Shown: in pieces, positions 47,955-59,829 of the stretch
Layout: each line of letters starts with the position of its first letter
How positions within the stretch are numbered: the stretch's first letter is position 1
Source: Phallusia mammillata
Taxonomy: Eukaryota; Chordata; Ascidiacea; Phlebobranchia; Ascidiidae
Reading direction: 5' to 3'
Length of the DNA stretch: 64,000 bases
Assembly (NCBI GenBank): GCA_003260075.1
Contig: QLIY01000414.1
Location: forward strand, 14,061-78,060
The notes under the pieces: generated by a model
What the model was told of the DNA's origin: nothing
The model's database searches: none
What the model saw: only the letters and a program-made list of their open reading frames with translations
Translations under genes and position numbers: made by a program

Positions 47955-48125
47955 AAAAGAAAACTCCACCTTAAGCAAGATTTGAACTAACAACCCTTAA
48001 ACAAAGTAGACTGGTCATATAAAATGAACCAGAAAGTAATAAACATTGAATTCAATCAACCAAAGAAATCTCCACCTTAACCAAGATTCGAACCCACGAT
48101 ATCAAATTGTCGGTTCCATTCAAGC
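47955..48125 (-). repeat. Two tRNA-like 3' halves in tandem
   Basis: Minus strand carries GTGGGTTCGAATCTTGGTT (about 48080) and GTTAGTTCAAATCTTGCTT (about 47980), each followed by AAGGTGGAG. Same orientation and shared 3' flank imply one repeat family derived from a tRNA. Confidence 0.45.
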
Positions 48126-48391
48126 GCGATTGTGTGCCGCACATGAGAAGGCCGAGATATAATGGAGAGATAAGGAGAGAAAAATTTAACACAACCGCTT
48201 GTCTGGCTCGAATTCTTTTCTCGTCGGTCAAGTTTTTTTCGGTTCGTTACTTGGAGCAGACATTTAATACGTGACTTGGCGCGTTTCCAACGGCCGAACG
48301 GCTGCGATGGCAAACTCTGCTGGTTAGTTGTGGCGGCGAAAAAAGGAACTGGGCCGAAACTACTGCGGTCAGCTAAGAAGTTCGCTAAGTT

Positions 48392-48498
48392 GCCCGCGGT
48401 CACTGAGAACAATCGCGGTTGAGAAAGTGACATTGTGAACACGATNCGCGGTCACTGAGAACAATCGCGGTTGAGAAAGCGATGTTGTGAACACGATT
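48392..48498. repeat. Duplication across a single N
   Basis: CGCGGTCACTGAGAACAATC...GAACACGAT is present on both sides of the N at 48445 with two substitutions. An N, not poly-C, marks this join. Confidence 0.9.
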
Positions 48499-48599
48499 AT
48501 GTCGAGGGTTAAGCAGTTTTTCCGCGTTCATTTGAAGGCAGCGATATACATATTCACAAAATTTACTCCAACTCAACTGCACTATTTACAACATAGTTC

Positions 48600-49730
48600 C
48601 TTAAACTTTTTTAAATTATGCCGTTACCTCGGCATTACCGTAAGCAAAATTGACAATCAAAACTAATAAAATCAGTACAAAGGTTTAGAAATACTTTTGT
48701 GTGTCGTGATATGGTCACGGACTCACGAAGCCTTCACGGACTCATATGAGTTTGCGGACACGTGGTTGAAAAGCAAACAAGCTCTTGCTTCCAGAAATAG
48801 AGAAACTTGATGCAATATTTTTAGAAAGACCGTTTTCAAAACGAATGCTGTGTATATGCATATTCAAGGCCAGGATTTTGGAACTAGAAGTCAATTGTCA
48901 ATTTGTACACTGTTAGCGTTATCAGTCGTAAATTAAACTTACTTAAGGTCTGGTGTTACTATATTTAAGAAGAAACCTTTATGTTGAACCTACGTTCACA
49001 GGTAACACTTGGCCATTAATGTTTGCACAAGTCGAACGAATTACGTAAGTAGTGGTAACTTTGGCGGTAACATATTTGCCTTGTACACACACACGTCTTA
49101 CACAACGCAATCATTTAGTTTGTTCAGCAAACCCAAGATGTCGACACATGTGCTCTCGAATTCGGGCGCCAAGCCAGTTTTGGGTCTTGCGGGAAATTTT
49201 AACTTCAAGGAAGTGAAGGGATCAGAGAAAAGGGAAATTCGAAACTCTGTTTGAAATTAAATCCAGCCCGCTGCTTCTGCTTTCTAAAGATAATTAAAAA
49301 TCGGCACGAGTCTAAAGTCCCATAACGGGAGCGTAAAACCACGGAAAATATTAGGAAATTTTTAAATATTACACTGCTGTTGCCATGCAGGCATTTTATA
49401 TTAGGATTATAAACATCATTAACAGTTAGACAAAACTTTAACGCATTTCACAATTGGCAACAGCAAGTAAAATAAAATCCTTAAAAGCCTTTTGGGTTGC
49501 ATATTCGAAACGGGTTTCTAGTTCTTTTGTTTGGCATTAAAAAAAACTGCGCAATTTGATCTATTTTAGCGGCAAACAAAGAAATAACTAGAAGGGTGGC
49601 TTAGCACATATTGCCCTTGCATATACACTATAACCTATTTTAAAACATAAATATATTTCCTATGCTTATTTTGTATTGGGTCCCATATTAGCCATCGTCT
49701 TTTATAACTTTAGTCGTTTCTGCAGGCAAA
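48600..49730. other. Non-coding region, no gene seen
   Basis: Ordinary AT-rich sequence with no exon or repeat that I can support. Confidence 0.5.
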
Positions 49731-49734
49731 AACT

Positions 49735-50628
49735 CATGGGTCCCCACACATGCAAAGTTGAAAATAATGCAATTCAAGAGATAACCATGAGAAAGTCGGG
49801 TGTTGTAAGGTAAAACACAGTGATCGGCACTGGGCTTAAATAATAATACTATGTAGAATACAAACTATAAAATTAGATTCACCCCAGATATTGTTTGAAG
49901 TATGTCCTATTTAACGTTTTAAAAAACTGACCCATTTTAGGGGGCTAGTAGGGCAACTAATTGGGTTCGACACACAAACTAAAAAATATATAAAAACCAC
50001 AATGACTCAATCAATAGTACTGCAAAATTTCAGCCCAATCCGCCAATGTTTAAAATTTCGACCACTAGAGGTGTTTTGAGCAACAACCGTTAATGTTTCT
50101 GACGTCATAGGGCTGTTAACAAGCCCCTAACTGCCATGGCGCAAAAACGACCACCAAGCAACCCACCAACGAGCAACATACAACTGGTTGCCCTTGTAAC
50201 ACTATTGCTCCAAAGAAATCTTTCGTTTGTGGTGCCCAGTAACATACAAATACGTTTTACACTTTAGGGGCTTGTGGGGTAAATGTTAGGACTACAGGGT
50301 TGAACACAACAATCGACACCTATAAATGGCATACTATACAAGAAATCCAAATTTCAGCCAATTCTGACACTGTTTAAAAACTCACCCATTTTAGGGGGCT
50401 AGCGGGGTAAATACTGGGGTTATCAACAAAAACAAAGTGGGATGCACATCTACATAACTACATCTACCATCTGTGTAAATTTCATCCAAATCCATCAAGG
50501 ATTTGATGGAAAAACGAGTCGGACAAACTTTGGGTAGAAGAAAAAATAAGAAAAAAAAACAAAAAAAACAAAAACATTTTGAGTAAAATCAATTTGTGTC
50601 CCCTTCAGGGAAGGGGACCCATAATTAA
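49735..50628. mobile_element. Possible transposable element with GGGTCCCC ends
   Basis: CATGGGTCCCCACACATG near 49735 is inverted by GGGAAGGGGACCCATAA ending 50628. Inside, a degenerate module (CCCATTTTAGGGGGCTAG, GGGGTAAAT, then a GGTT-containing part) occurs near 49925, 50259 and 50383. No coding frame. The family is not recognised. Confidence 0.4.
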
Positions 50629-52010
50629 CACAAGTTTTTGTAAAACTCGGTTAAAGGTGGACGGCTGCTTTAAATTGGCACCAAACTTTGCAGGCAACGG
50701 TATTAGCCCGCGGTTGGAGAGGTTTTAAGTCACACAAGTGGACGATTGGGTCAACTTAAAGCAACAAACCGCCACTAGCAAGCCAAGTGTTGTTACTGTT
50801 GTTTATAGTGTGATTATGATGTCACAATGACATACTGTGGCATTGGAATAGGGTGATTGTTAAAATAATGATTTGCGTTTGATCATAAATAAAAACAAAG
50901 CGTGAAGGATTGAGGCTTTGAAAATACGGACTGGGTTTAAAGAGAAAATTAAAACTTAGGTACACAGACATTGTCGAAGAAAGCCACAATGTCGAAATTA
51001 CAAATTTGCAGTAGATTAAATTTATTTGCCATTAATTGCCTACTAATACAAACTGCGTTTATTGACCGACAAATTCATAATGTCGTTGCGTTTCGGCCCC
51101 AAAGCATAAAAATAGAAAACTGCGCTGATTGCGGCGAAAACTTAACACGAATTTATGCATCATATTTATTTTAAACAAGTTTGTAAACTTGAGAAATGAC
51201 ATGATTTTTAGTAAATGCTCGTTAATCACGTGTTAAAGTCGCCATACAAATCACGCATTTAAACTGACTCAAATCCCGCCCTCGCATCGAAAGGTCAACT
51301 AAATGCGGACAAAAATCTATAAAAAGTCGCGGCTAAATTTGGCGCGAGCAAAAGTTGGCGCCAAAAACTTGGACGGAACCATCACGCGAACAATGACGTA
51401 ATATTATTTGATCGCACCCCATCGGCCCTGTAATTTGATCGTCGGATAAGAATCTCGACGGTTACGGTTTCGGGGATTTTATGGATTTCTTTTCCTCATC
51501 CTGGATCTGTTTTCGGATTTTGTTTTTTTGCCCAGATCGAATGGAAATTTAATTTCATCGGATCACGCGCTTCTAGATGCATTATTAATAACAATGCACA
51601 TTGTTGCCAAGAAGTTGCACTATGAGGGAATTGTGATGACATAAACAACTTTTACTGCTTAATCTACTTGGACTTGTTTACAAAACCAAAAAATGTTATC
51701 AAAGCTAAATATAGCTATAACACATGAAAACGAAAATATCAAAATGCATTAAATCAAGCAAAAGATTTTTAAGTAAATGTAAAAACAATGGCAAATTTGA
51801 TGCATATCTTTCGCACTAAAACATAGCCAGCATTTTATCCAAATCAATAAATACCCAATAAGCGACGATAAAAGCTTGTGATCAGTTTGACCTTATCCCC
51901 AAACCGCAATACATGAAATTTAAATGTGTATTTTCCCCTTAAAAATTTGCATACACCATTTCACAGAGTGCTAAGAAATTCAAGATAGGCATCTCTCCAC
52001 TTTCTGGCAG
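50629..52010. other. Non-coding region with an E2F-like patch
   Basis: 51.28-51.6 kb is less AT-rich and contains TTTGGCGCG and TTGGCGCCAAAA, resembling E2F sites, plus CTATAAAAAG. A short open frame at 50.99-51.17 kb (MSKLQICSRLNLFAINCLLI) has a signal-peptide look but no other support. Confidence 0.35.
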
Positions 52011-52247
52011 ATTGCTTCGAGGTTGCGGATGGCCTTAGGCAAAGAGCCAGCGGTTGTGGAGACTTGCATAACTTGCAAAGCAACTGCGGGAGGTGGAAAC
52101 GCATCAACCGCAACAATCTCGTTTAAAACTGCGATGCAAGTGCACAGCGAAATGGTAAAAATCGGAAAAGTGTTTACAGAGATGAATTTGGACGAATTAA
52201 CCCACAGTAGTAGCCTGAATTCGGATTTCTTTCACGTTAAAACTTAA
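52011..52247 (+). CDS. Possible terminal exon or small ORF, function unknown
   Basis: A pyrimidine-rich tract and CAG at 52010 precede 78 open codons. The first ATG is at 52029 (MALGKEPAVVETC...) and the frame ends SDFFHVKT and TAA, with AATAAA shortly after the stop. The coding-like base composition stands out from the surrounding AT-rich DNA. No family is recognised, no clear upstream exon was found, and the 3' end is repeated after a poly-C join (52329-52339). It may be a chance frame. Confidence 0.2.
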   Translation: MASRLRMALGKEPAVVETCITCKATAGGGNASTATISFKTAMQVHSEMVKIGKVFTEMNLDELTHSSSLNSDFFHVKT

Positions 52248-52442
52248 ATTACCAGTTTGAGGATGTTGGAATAAACATTTATGTCAATTTATAATTTTAT
52301 GTCAATTTTTTACCATCTTATTTCTCTGCCCCCCCCCCCTTTCACGTTAAAACTTAAATTACCAGTTTGAGGATGTTGGAATAAACACACTTTATGTCAA
52401 TTTGTAATTTTATGTCAATTTTTTACCATCTTATTTCTCTGA
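52228..52442. repeat. Duplicated segment around C11 join
   Basis: TTTCACGTTAAAACTTAAAT...CTTATTTCTCTG occurs before and after 52329-52339. Confidence 0.9.
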
Positions 52443-53953
52443 AAGTGAGTTAGACACAAAACGATGTTGTTACCAAAACATTTACACCAGCAAACAATTT
52501 AAAACTATGAATTGCGCACCTATTACACATGTAGAAAAAAAGCATTAAATGTTGAACTAATTGAGATAAAAGAGATAGGAAAACCTCTTGCCAAGTTGTG
52601 AAGTAGTTAAACACAATTTTCATTCCTTAAGCTGATAGTTTTAAATTTTAAAATCTTGTTACTGTTCTCAACTTTGGATTAATTGGAACGATTTGTTGCA
52701 AATAATAATTTCACGAAAATCCCCGGATTTTTTGCGCATTTACACACACAACAATCAACTACACTTAAAAAAATATGTAGGTGGTAACAATGCACTCAGA
52801 CTAATAACTACTTGTCCTTAACGCATCAAGCACATTACAATTGACGGTCTGACAGAAATTGTTTGTTAAAAATTGAATTCGCAGAACGATGACTGCAATT
52901 AACATACGACTATTCGAGTTATTTCAAGGCTGTAAACAGCGAGTACTTACAGCATATCAAAGTCAGCAAGTTGTTACGAATTTCTGAGGCAAATTACTTG
53001 TGTATTTTTCGAGGTCAAAAAGTTTTGATTGTCCATCTTTGCTTTACGACATGATTTTACTACCAGCATCAGCATTTTGGTCTCAGCAAAGTTTAAAAAG
53101 ATCGTTTTTTGGGTTGTTTAAAAATCATGTTTTGTACTAAAAGCAATGACATTTGTTTTAACATTTTAATTATTAACGTTAAAGTTACACACGCCTTTGT
53201 TTAAAACAATAGAGAAATGTTTCCAAACAATATAATTGTCAGGAAACAAAACAACAAACGCCAAATCGAATCATGCGATTGTCGACTTTTGTAAACAAAG
53301 AAGTAAACAAAAAGAACCTCGATTTGACCCGGATTAGAGAAGGTAAGACGCAAACAAACGGTGAAAGTTTGGCGTAACGGTTCTTCAAATGATTGTTTTT
53401 GTGTTTGAGAAACTCGACCTACTTGAAAAGAGAAAAGTCGGTCTAAGTCAAAACTAATTGCTAAGTTGCAACAATCTTCAAAGTTCACAGTCACAGCGGG
53501 AAAGTTTGGATGAAAAAGACCCGGTAGAGCAACAATTGTGCAAACGGTGCGATTTTGAAACACAATTAACCTTCTCAAAGACAATTAACTGAAGTAGAAC
53601 TTTTAACAATCACATATCTATGACGATTAGATTAACCCATTTTGCGTTCACAAACCGGTTTCTTTTTTATTGTTCACTGTTTGGTTACATAACTTTTGCA
53701 CTTGATCGGATAAATAATAAACCGGATAATCGGGCTGCAGCTACCGGTATTTTTCGCTGTTTTACTTCCGTTGTCTCTTTTATGTATTTACGACGCATAA
53801 AACCGAAAAGTTTTTCGTCGCCATGCGCTTATCTCATCGGATCGCAGTAAACATATGAGCGCGCGGCGCAATTACGAAAATTAAATAAGTCACTTTAGTT
53901 GTATAGCGGCGGGTCGTGCAAATTCCACTTCGCTCATCCGCTTCGAGAAAGCG

Positions 53954-53954
<1 letters not shown>
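52443..53954. other. Non-coding region, no gene accepted
   Basis: A 127-codon minus-strand frame (53.2-53.58 kb) is hydrophobic and AT-driven without family match or splice context. Confidence 0.5.

Positions 53955-54040
<86 letters not shown>
53955..54040. repeat. Poly-C run (86)
   Basis: The longest C homopolymer. It creates spurious polyproline frames on the plus strand. Confidence 0.9.
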
Positions 54041-57000
54041 TTTTATTCCTCTTATCTGCGGTCGGGCGTCGATTAAACCGCCGATAGTAGAACAGAAACG
54101 CGCGATGCAGCGAAGAAAATTAAAACAACTTCGAATCGACCGAGTGACACAGGCAGTAGGGAAAATTCACACATTGACCTTGACAAATATACTGAAGGTT
54201 ATTGTTATGGCAGAAGTCTAAACAGAAACTGACAATTTAACTTGTGAGGAACGAATGTGTTTTGAGCAATATAGCTCACCTTAACGAAACAAAATGTACA
54301 AACCAGGTCTTTTATGACAAATTGTTGGAAGAATATGGTTCATGACGAAACACACACTAAAATTTGTGACCTATTACGAGAATTTTTTTTCCAAATTATT
54401 TTCTACGCAATCCATACGACAACGTTTCAGGACACTCATCAAAAAGGTCCTTTTCTGGCTAAACAAAATTTATTCACGTAATTATACAGACAAACGTACA
54501 GGCTTGTTCACTATGCGCCGCACCTAAGGATAGCAAATGGATTAGTTAAACCAACAACTTTAGCGAGCAGCAGTAAAAAATACAAACAGACCAAAAAGGC
54601 AAGTATAACTTAGTGTTTCTGGCAGTTGGCGCGTTACAAAGCTTTTTTTTGCGACTAGGACGTTTTTAAAATACTTATTTGAATTCTTTATGGCCAATAT
54701 AAGTTCCAAAAGAATAATTGGGTAAAGGACCCTTAAAAATATGAGTGTTTAAGAGCTTTAAAGCAAATAAACCTCGAAACAAACCTGCAACAATAGTTGT
54801 ATATAGTAAATACATTTAATTGAACAGTTTTTACAAACGTTGCTGTCATAACCAGTGCAGGTATACATTGCATATGTATAAGCTTCTGGCAGTTATGTTT
54901 CCATTTTAGAAAATGACCTTCTTCAACAATATTCGGTTTTAGCGCTAAAGCGAAGATCAGTTATCGTATTTTAATCATCAGTTTGATATGCGATGTAACA
55001 TTTTGCACAAATACCGACATCAGGTAAACTTGAAAACCGGCTCTAGCTTTCGCGGTCGTTGATAGCCAGTTTGAAACCGCCAGACACAGATTTCGAACGA
55101 AAACGCACGAGCACCAAGCCGCAAATCGCAAGGTAATTGGATGGCGTTGGGCGCGACACGAAAAATCTGTCGAAGTTTTTCCCGCAAATATAACATTGTA
55201 GGTTACGAGAAGTTTTCCGGGAAGCCCACACTTGTTTTGGTGTCGGCGAAATAAATTGTAACCGCCCACCCAACGTAGAAGTTCGAGGAAGATTTTGCTG
55301 ATCCAATGTTATGATGATTTAAGCTTACTTGCAGTTAAAACCAATAAGCGGATTTCTTGTGAACTAAACACGTTGCAAAACAACATTAGTAAGCAAGTTT
55401 TTAAACAATAATCTCCCAGGCGTATTAGAACTTATGGCAAAAGATTTAAAAATGAGAAAAAATACAAGTCGATATTCGTCCGCAACTTTTAAAGGATTAT
55501 CTGCGATTAAACAAAACAAAAACATTGTTCGCTTTAAAATTTAACCCATCACCATTCTGATTTATATCAGTGTTATTGTAAATTAAACGTATCTTAAAGC
55601 AATAAAAAGTAAGAATTTACCTAAAGCTCATATTGTTTTAGTTTTGTTTGCTGTTTAAAAACCAAAAGAGAAACCTTTAATAGCATTCAAAAAACTATTC
55701 AAAATTTTAGGCCCTCTGCGACCCCCCCCCCACGTATCTTAAAGCAATAAAAAGTAAGAATTTACCTAAAGCTCATATTTTTTTAGTTTTGTTTGCTGTT
55801 TAAAAACCAAAAGAGAAACTTTTAATAGCATTCAAAAAACTATTCAAAATTTTAGGTCCTAAACATCTGCGAATAATCTTTCAAAGTTCAACAAATTTTA
55901 CCAAAACTGAAAAACGACAGAAACTGTCGGAAAGAGAACTCGGCAAAATAAACAAATGTGGCAAAATGTTTGTTGTGGGAAACGTTTTATCTTCAGACAC
56001 ACATTCCACAGAAAATTGCCCGTTGCGTATTAGTGCAAATAACTAAGGCTTTATAAAAATTCTTCCACATTAACGCAGGAACAATAATTGATAATGTTTA
56101 AGATTGTGGAATTAGCATAAAACGCCACCGCGCACTTTTCTTCGAGCAAAACAAACAACTGGCAGATATAAATTGTTTAAACACCGTTGGAACAGCCACA
56201 TACAGCTAACCGACAACATTGAAAACATGAAACAACCGTTAAAAATCACACAGACAAACTACACTCAACCAATAAAGGCGAATACAACCAACACACAACT
56301 GAAACAACTTAACAGACAACCTACAATAACAAAAAAAAATGACAACTTATAAAACCACATTTGGTGGTATGTATCAGAAACGCACACACAATATACACAG
56401 AAATTGTACAAACTAAGAAATTGTAACTAACAAATTAACAAATTGTAAACTAACAAACAAACTGAACGTATTAATAAATTGTACAAACAACTCAAGCAAA
56501 AACGCATCTTTTTGCAATTACGCGATACTGCAAAAGTGCAATATACCAAATGCCATGAAAAGACAACTTCAAGTGGCATGTGCGCGCTTAGAATTGTCAA
56601 GCCGGGATCAACCGAACACAAATCCTTTGCAAAGAAGGAGAGGAGAGAGGCATTACAGCGGGTAGGCTTAAATGACACAACAAATCCCTATGAAAACACG
56701 ACCGAGAGTGGAGCGACGGCGAACGCGTGTCTGCTTGGCAAGCGTCCACTCACTGGTGCGGCTGACCACCAGCAACAGACGGCACTTGACCCATCGGGCT
56801 GCCGATTGACGGTTTCAAGTTACCTCAGGTCGCGGTTCGGTTCACTGATGTCGAGTGTAAACATTGAAATCTTGGCGAGCGCGATATTGTGACGTAGTAG
56901 GGTTTTGTGACATGACAACGGCCAGCTTGAATTAGTTACGCTATTATAATTTTAAAATGCAGAATTTGCAAAGAATATTCGTCAGTCCAAAAAAGTAATT

Positions 57001-58240
57001 TACGAAACCTTTATGTTAGCACAAGGATTTTGCAGAGTTTTTGTGTTTACTCTGGTAACTTTGCTTTTTAGTTCCTAGTTTCGTGTTTACAGTTGCTTAC
57101 AAGCATTGCGGTGTTTGTTATCGTAGCCCGGGCACGAAAGAAAAAGACTTATAGCTTCCAGGAAAATATTTATGACAACCAATACCTCGTCACATCACAA
57201 CATATGCAAGAGTTTTGCAATCACGATTTCATCAATCCGTGGTTTGACATCACATCACGAAAAGAGAGAGAAATCGACATCAACTGGCGGTCATCAATCA
57301 AAACTCAACTTTCGCAAACAAACGTTATTTTACGTTCAGTTTTGCACCGGAGCGGCTTGGTACATTTAAATCCATCTAACTAACTTTTTGGTAAAAACAC
57401 TGTTTTTGTAACAAACTTTTTAAAAATTGTTGTGTAAAAAAATCCCCCCCCCCCTGGCGGTCATCAATCAAAACTCAACTTTCGCAAACAAACGTTATTT
57501 TATGTTCAGTTTTGCACTGGAGCGGCAACACTGTTTTTGTAACAACCTTTTTAAAAATTGTTGTGTAAAAAAATGTTTGCATAATTTTAGATTCATATAT
57601 ATTGTTCATTTGGAGATTTTTTTTACGTCAGACGTCTTACTGTTGTAAAATACACTGCACAGCGAAAAGATTAAATAAAGAAAAAACGTCAAATAAACGG
57701 ACCAAAAATTTATGTCTTGATTAAAAATCTTTGAATTGATTTGCCGTATTTACTCCAGCGTGAAGTCTGAGCAAGTAAAACAAGTGGACCTTAAAGATAT
57801 CGTCCATTTCCTAAACTGGATGACACGCCTAATTGCCAGTTCACACAAACATTTGTTGCTGGTCTGTGTGGCTCTTTTTCAATTGTTTAAAGGTTCTTTT
57901 CCCATTGTTTGGTTCTTTTTCGATTGTTTAGTCGTTTCGCAGATTTTAAAAGATAACGTTTAGCCCAAATTAATGTATTTAGCGATTGTATAAGATGATG
58001 TGTGTCGGTAATAAAGAAATATAAATAGAGTCAAAGAGATTTTGCAAGTCGCGCTCTCTCATTTGACTTTTATCAGCACAAAAATAATGTTTCAACCGCT
58101 TAAAGACTAACAGAGCTGAAATTTAAGGATTTAAGATTGATAGATTTAAAGCAGAAGCTATGGTGCAAAAAAAATTCTTACGTAAAAACTGAATAAAACA
58201 AATTTTAGAGTCAACTTTTAAGTGTGCAATCAATTATACA
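54041..58240. other. Non-coding region, no gene accepted
   Basis: Duplicated pairs flank C-runs at 55722-55731 (55586-55721/55732-55862) and 57444-57454 (57284-57443/57455-57570). A GC-richer patch at 56.56-56.88 kb has an open plus frame of 137 codons without recognisable domains. 55.04-55.30 kb has an open minus frame containing CYICGKNF. Neither is accepted as a gene. Confidence 0.5.
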
Positions 58241-58325
58241 AGCTGTTGCTGACAGGTATAATATCAACTTTATAGAGCTCTTCTGGCAATTGTATTTCAT
58301 ACCAACGTTTCGACGTCCTAACCGA
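58241..58325 (+). repeat. Interspersed repeat (GAGCTCTTCTGGCAATT family), copy 3
   Basis: AAGCTGTTGCTGACAGGTAT, GAGCTCTTCTGGCAATTG and GTTTCGACGTCCTAACC match the copy at 13373. Confidence 0.65.
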
Positions 58326-58377
58326 TCAAGTACTTCAATCACACATAGAAAAGTTTAAACATAAACATCTCACTCAC

Positions 58378-58602
58378 CACCGTGGTTGACAAATATTCCC
58401 CCCCGATTCCGTAATCGAGATTTCCGATCGCGAGCGAGTTGTGGTGTGGGGGAACCACCTCGTTCTGGCACTGATTCCTCATGAGCACGTGATCGAGCAT
58501 CAACTTGCGCTGCGCCTGGTCGTTGTCAAGGTAACGGTGATGATGACCCTGCATGACGTCATAGGTTTCGTTGTAGGGGAACGGTCTCTGCAGTGACGTC
58601 AT
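58378..58602 (-). CDS. Candidate alternative NFI first exon (or exon of an unknown minus-strand gene)
   Basis: 75 open codons from ATG 58602 to a consensus donor GTG|GTGAGTG in phase 0. The protein begins MTSLQRPFPYNETYDVM, has a histidine triplet and a KLMLDHVLM helix-like stretch, and ends NLDYGIGGEYLSTTV. Composition and codon use look like a real exon, in contrast to its AT-rich surroundings. Phase 0 on the same strand would let it splice to NFI exon 2 (DEFHPF...), and vertebrate NFI genes are known for several alternative first exons. However, the intron would be 28 kb and no homology is recognised. An AG (ACTTTAG|ATCTGG) upstream could also make it an internal exon. TGACGTCA words sit at its start (58594-58601) and inside it (58554-58561). 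Confidence 0.45.
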
Positions 58603-59019
58603 AATTGGGGCGCGATAGACATTCCAGATCTAAAGTTTATGGCTACTTTAAGATCTGCATGCAACGAAAAACATCGAATTTTGATTTTTGCTTCAATAAA
58701 CCAAACATAGAATTTTGTAAAACTTTTTTTTTAGATTTTTGATTGTTAATAAGGCATTTAAGTTGGCACTTTGAAGTTCAAAAACGAAACAAAAATAGTA
58801 GCTTTAATAAAAACCAAATTGCCAAGGATGTAGAATAAAACGTACTCATTTTATTAAATAAACAATTTTTCGCACTATATTTGAAACTAATTTGGTTAAA
58901 AGGAAAGATGCTTCGATTTTTTAAGTCGCCCCAATTTGGTGACAATTATTTTGGCAGCAAAAATACTAATAGCAATCCAACAAGGTTTAAAACTTTTCCA
59001 ACTGGGTGTTTTGTCAAAA

Positions 59020-59135
59020 CAAAAGTTCAACGTGGCGCAGCTATTTCCGGTTTGGTGATAGTTTTAGTGCAATTGTGTTGCTGTGTTGTCTTTCAACAAG
59101 CGAAATAATATCAACTCAACTCAACTCAACTCAAA
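59020..59135 (+). repeat. Retroposon-like 3' end with (ACTCA)n tail, copy 1
   Basis: CGGTTTGGTGATAGTTTTAG, GTTGTCTTTCAACAAGCGAA, then ATCAACTCAACTCAACTCAA. Matches 61620-61709. A simple 3' tail suggests a LINE or SINE end. A copy of its tail and flank recurs at 59481-59542 between two poly-C runs. Confidence 0.6.
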
Positions 59136-59470
59136 GTTGGACAGTGCTCACTTTAGTCGTGCATTGCATCGCATTATGTTCGAGGACGAAAAACATTTTT
59201 TAATAAATAATGTACAAATGTTGGTAAAAAGTTAAGAAGTCCAGAGTGTTTCGGCATTGTCGACAACAGCATTCCTTTAACGCTACAACAACCAGAACCG
59301 ATGATACGTTGATTAACCTCAAGAGACCCTATAATCGCCTTCGCAAAGTCGGTGACTGTATACAAAGCTGGCTCTGTGCTCATGTTATGGGATAAATCGC
59401 CTGATTGAACCTCTGCGCGGCCCCACCTGCTTCTAATCTACTTACAAAACTGCAGAAGCGTGCGCAAGGT

Positions 59471-59542
59471 CCCCCCCCCCTCAACTCAACTCAAAGTTGG
59501 ACAGTGCTCACTTTAGTCGTGCATTGCATCGCATTATGTTCG

Positions 59543-59593
<51 letters not shown>
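59471..59593. repeat. Misplaced fragment bounded by poly-C runs
   Basis: 59481-59542 copies 59123-59183 and lies between C10 (59471-59480) and C51 (59543-59593), as expected of a stray short contig. Confidence 0.85.
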
Positions 59594-59595
<2 letters not shown>

Positions 59596-59829
59596 ACTGC
59601 AAACTGCGGGCAACTTTGTAAACCCGTTTTTTTGAACTGCGCCCGGCTGAAGTGGTCCGATTTGCATCATTTTCAACAATCCGTGCGTCGCATCACAACA
59701 CGCACGAAAACCGAGCAGTTAATTAATTCCTACCAGACAACGCAGAACGTTTCCGGCTATGTCGTCATAAACGTGGAACGCTCGAGTTTTTCTTCACTTT
59801 TCGAAACTTGGTTGGTAATGCTCAGGTAG

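Noticed and set aside
48077-48442. 121-codon minus-strand frame
   Set aside because: Ends in a tRNA-like repeat, starts at an N-marked duplicate, and has no family match.
53201-53584. 127-codon minus-strand frame, hydrophobic
   Set aside because: TTT/ATT-driven hydrophobicity of AT-rich DNA; no signal or domain pattern.
53899-54221. Polyproline frames
   Set aside because: Produced by the 86-C run. The same applies to polyproline and polyglycine frames at 27.6-27.9, 59.4-59.8 and 61.9-62.3 kb.
55043-55306. Minus-strand frame with CYICGKNF, zinc-finger-like
   Set aside because: Only one CxxC pair, no following His/Cys ligands at expected spacing, and no splice partners seen.
56479-56892. 137-codon plus-strand frame
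   Set aside because: Starts at a non-ATG codon, changes composition midway, and no domain or splice site supports it.
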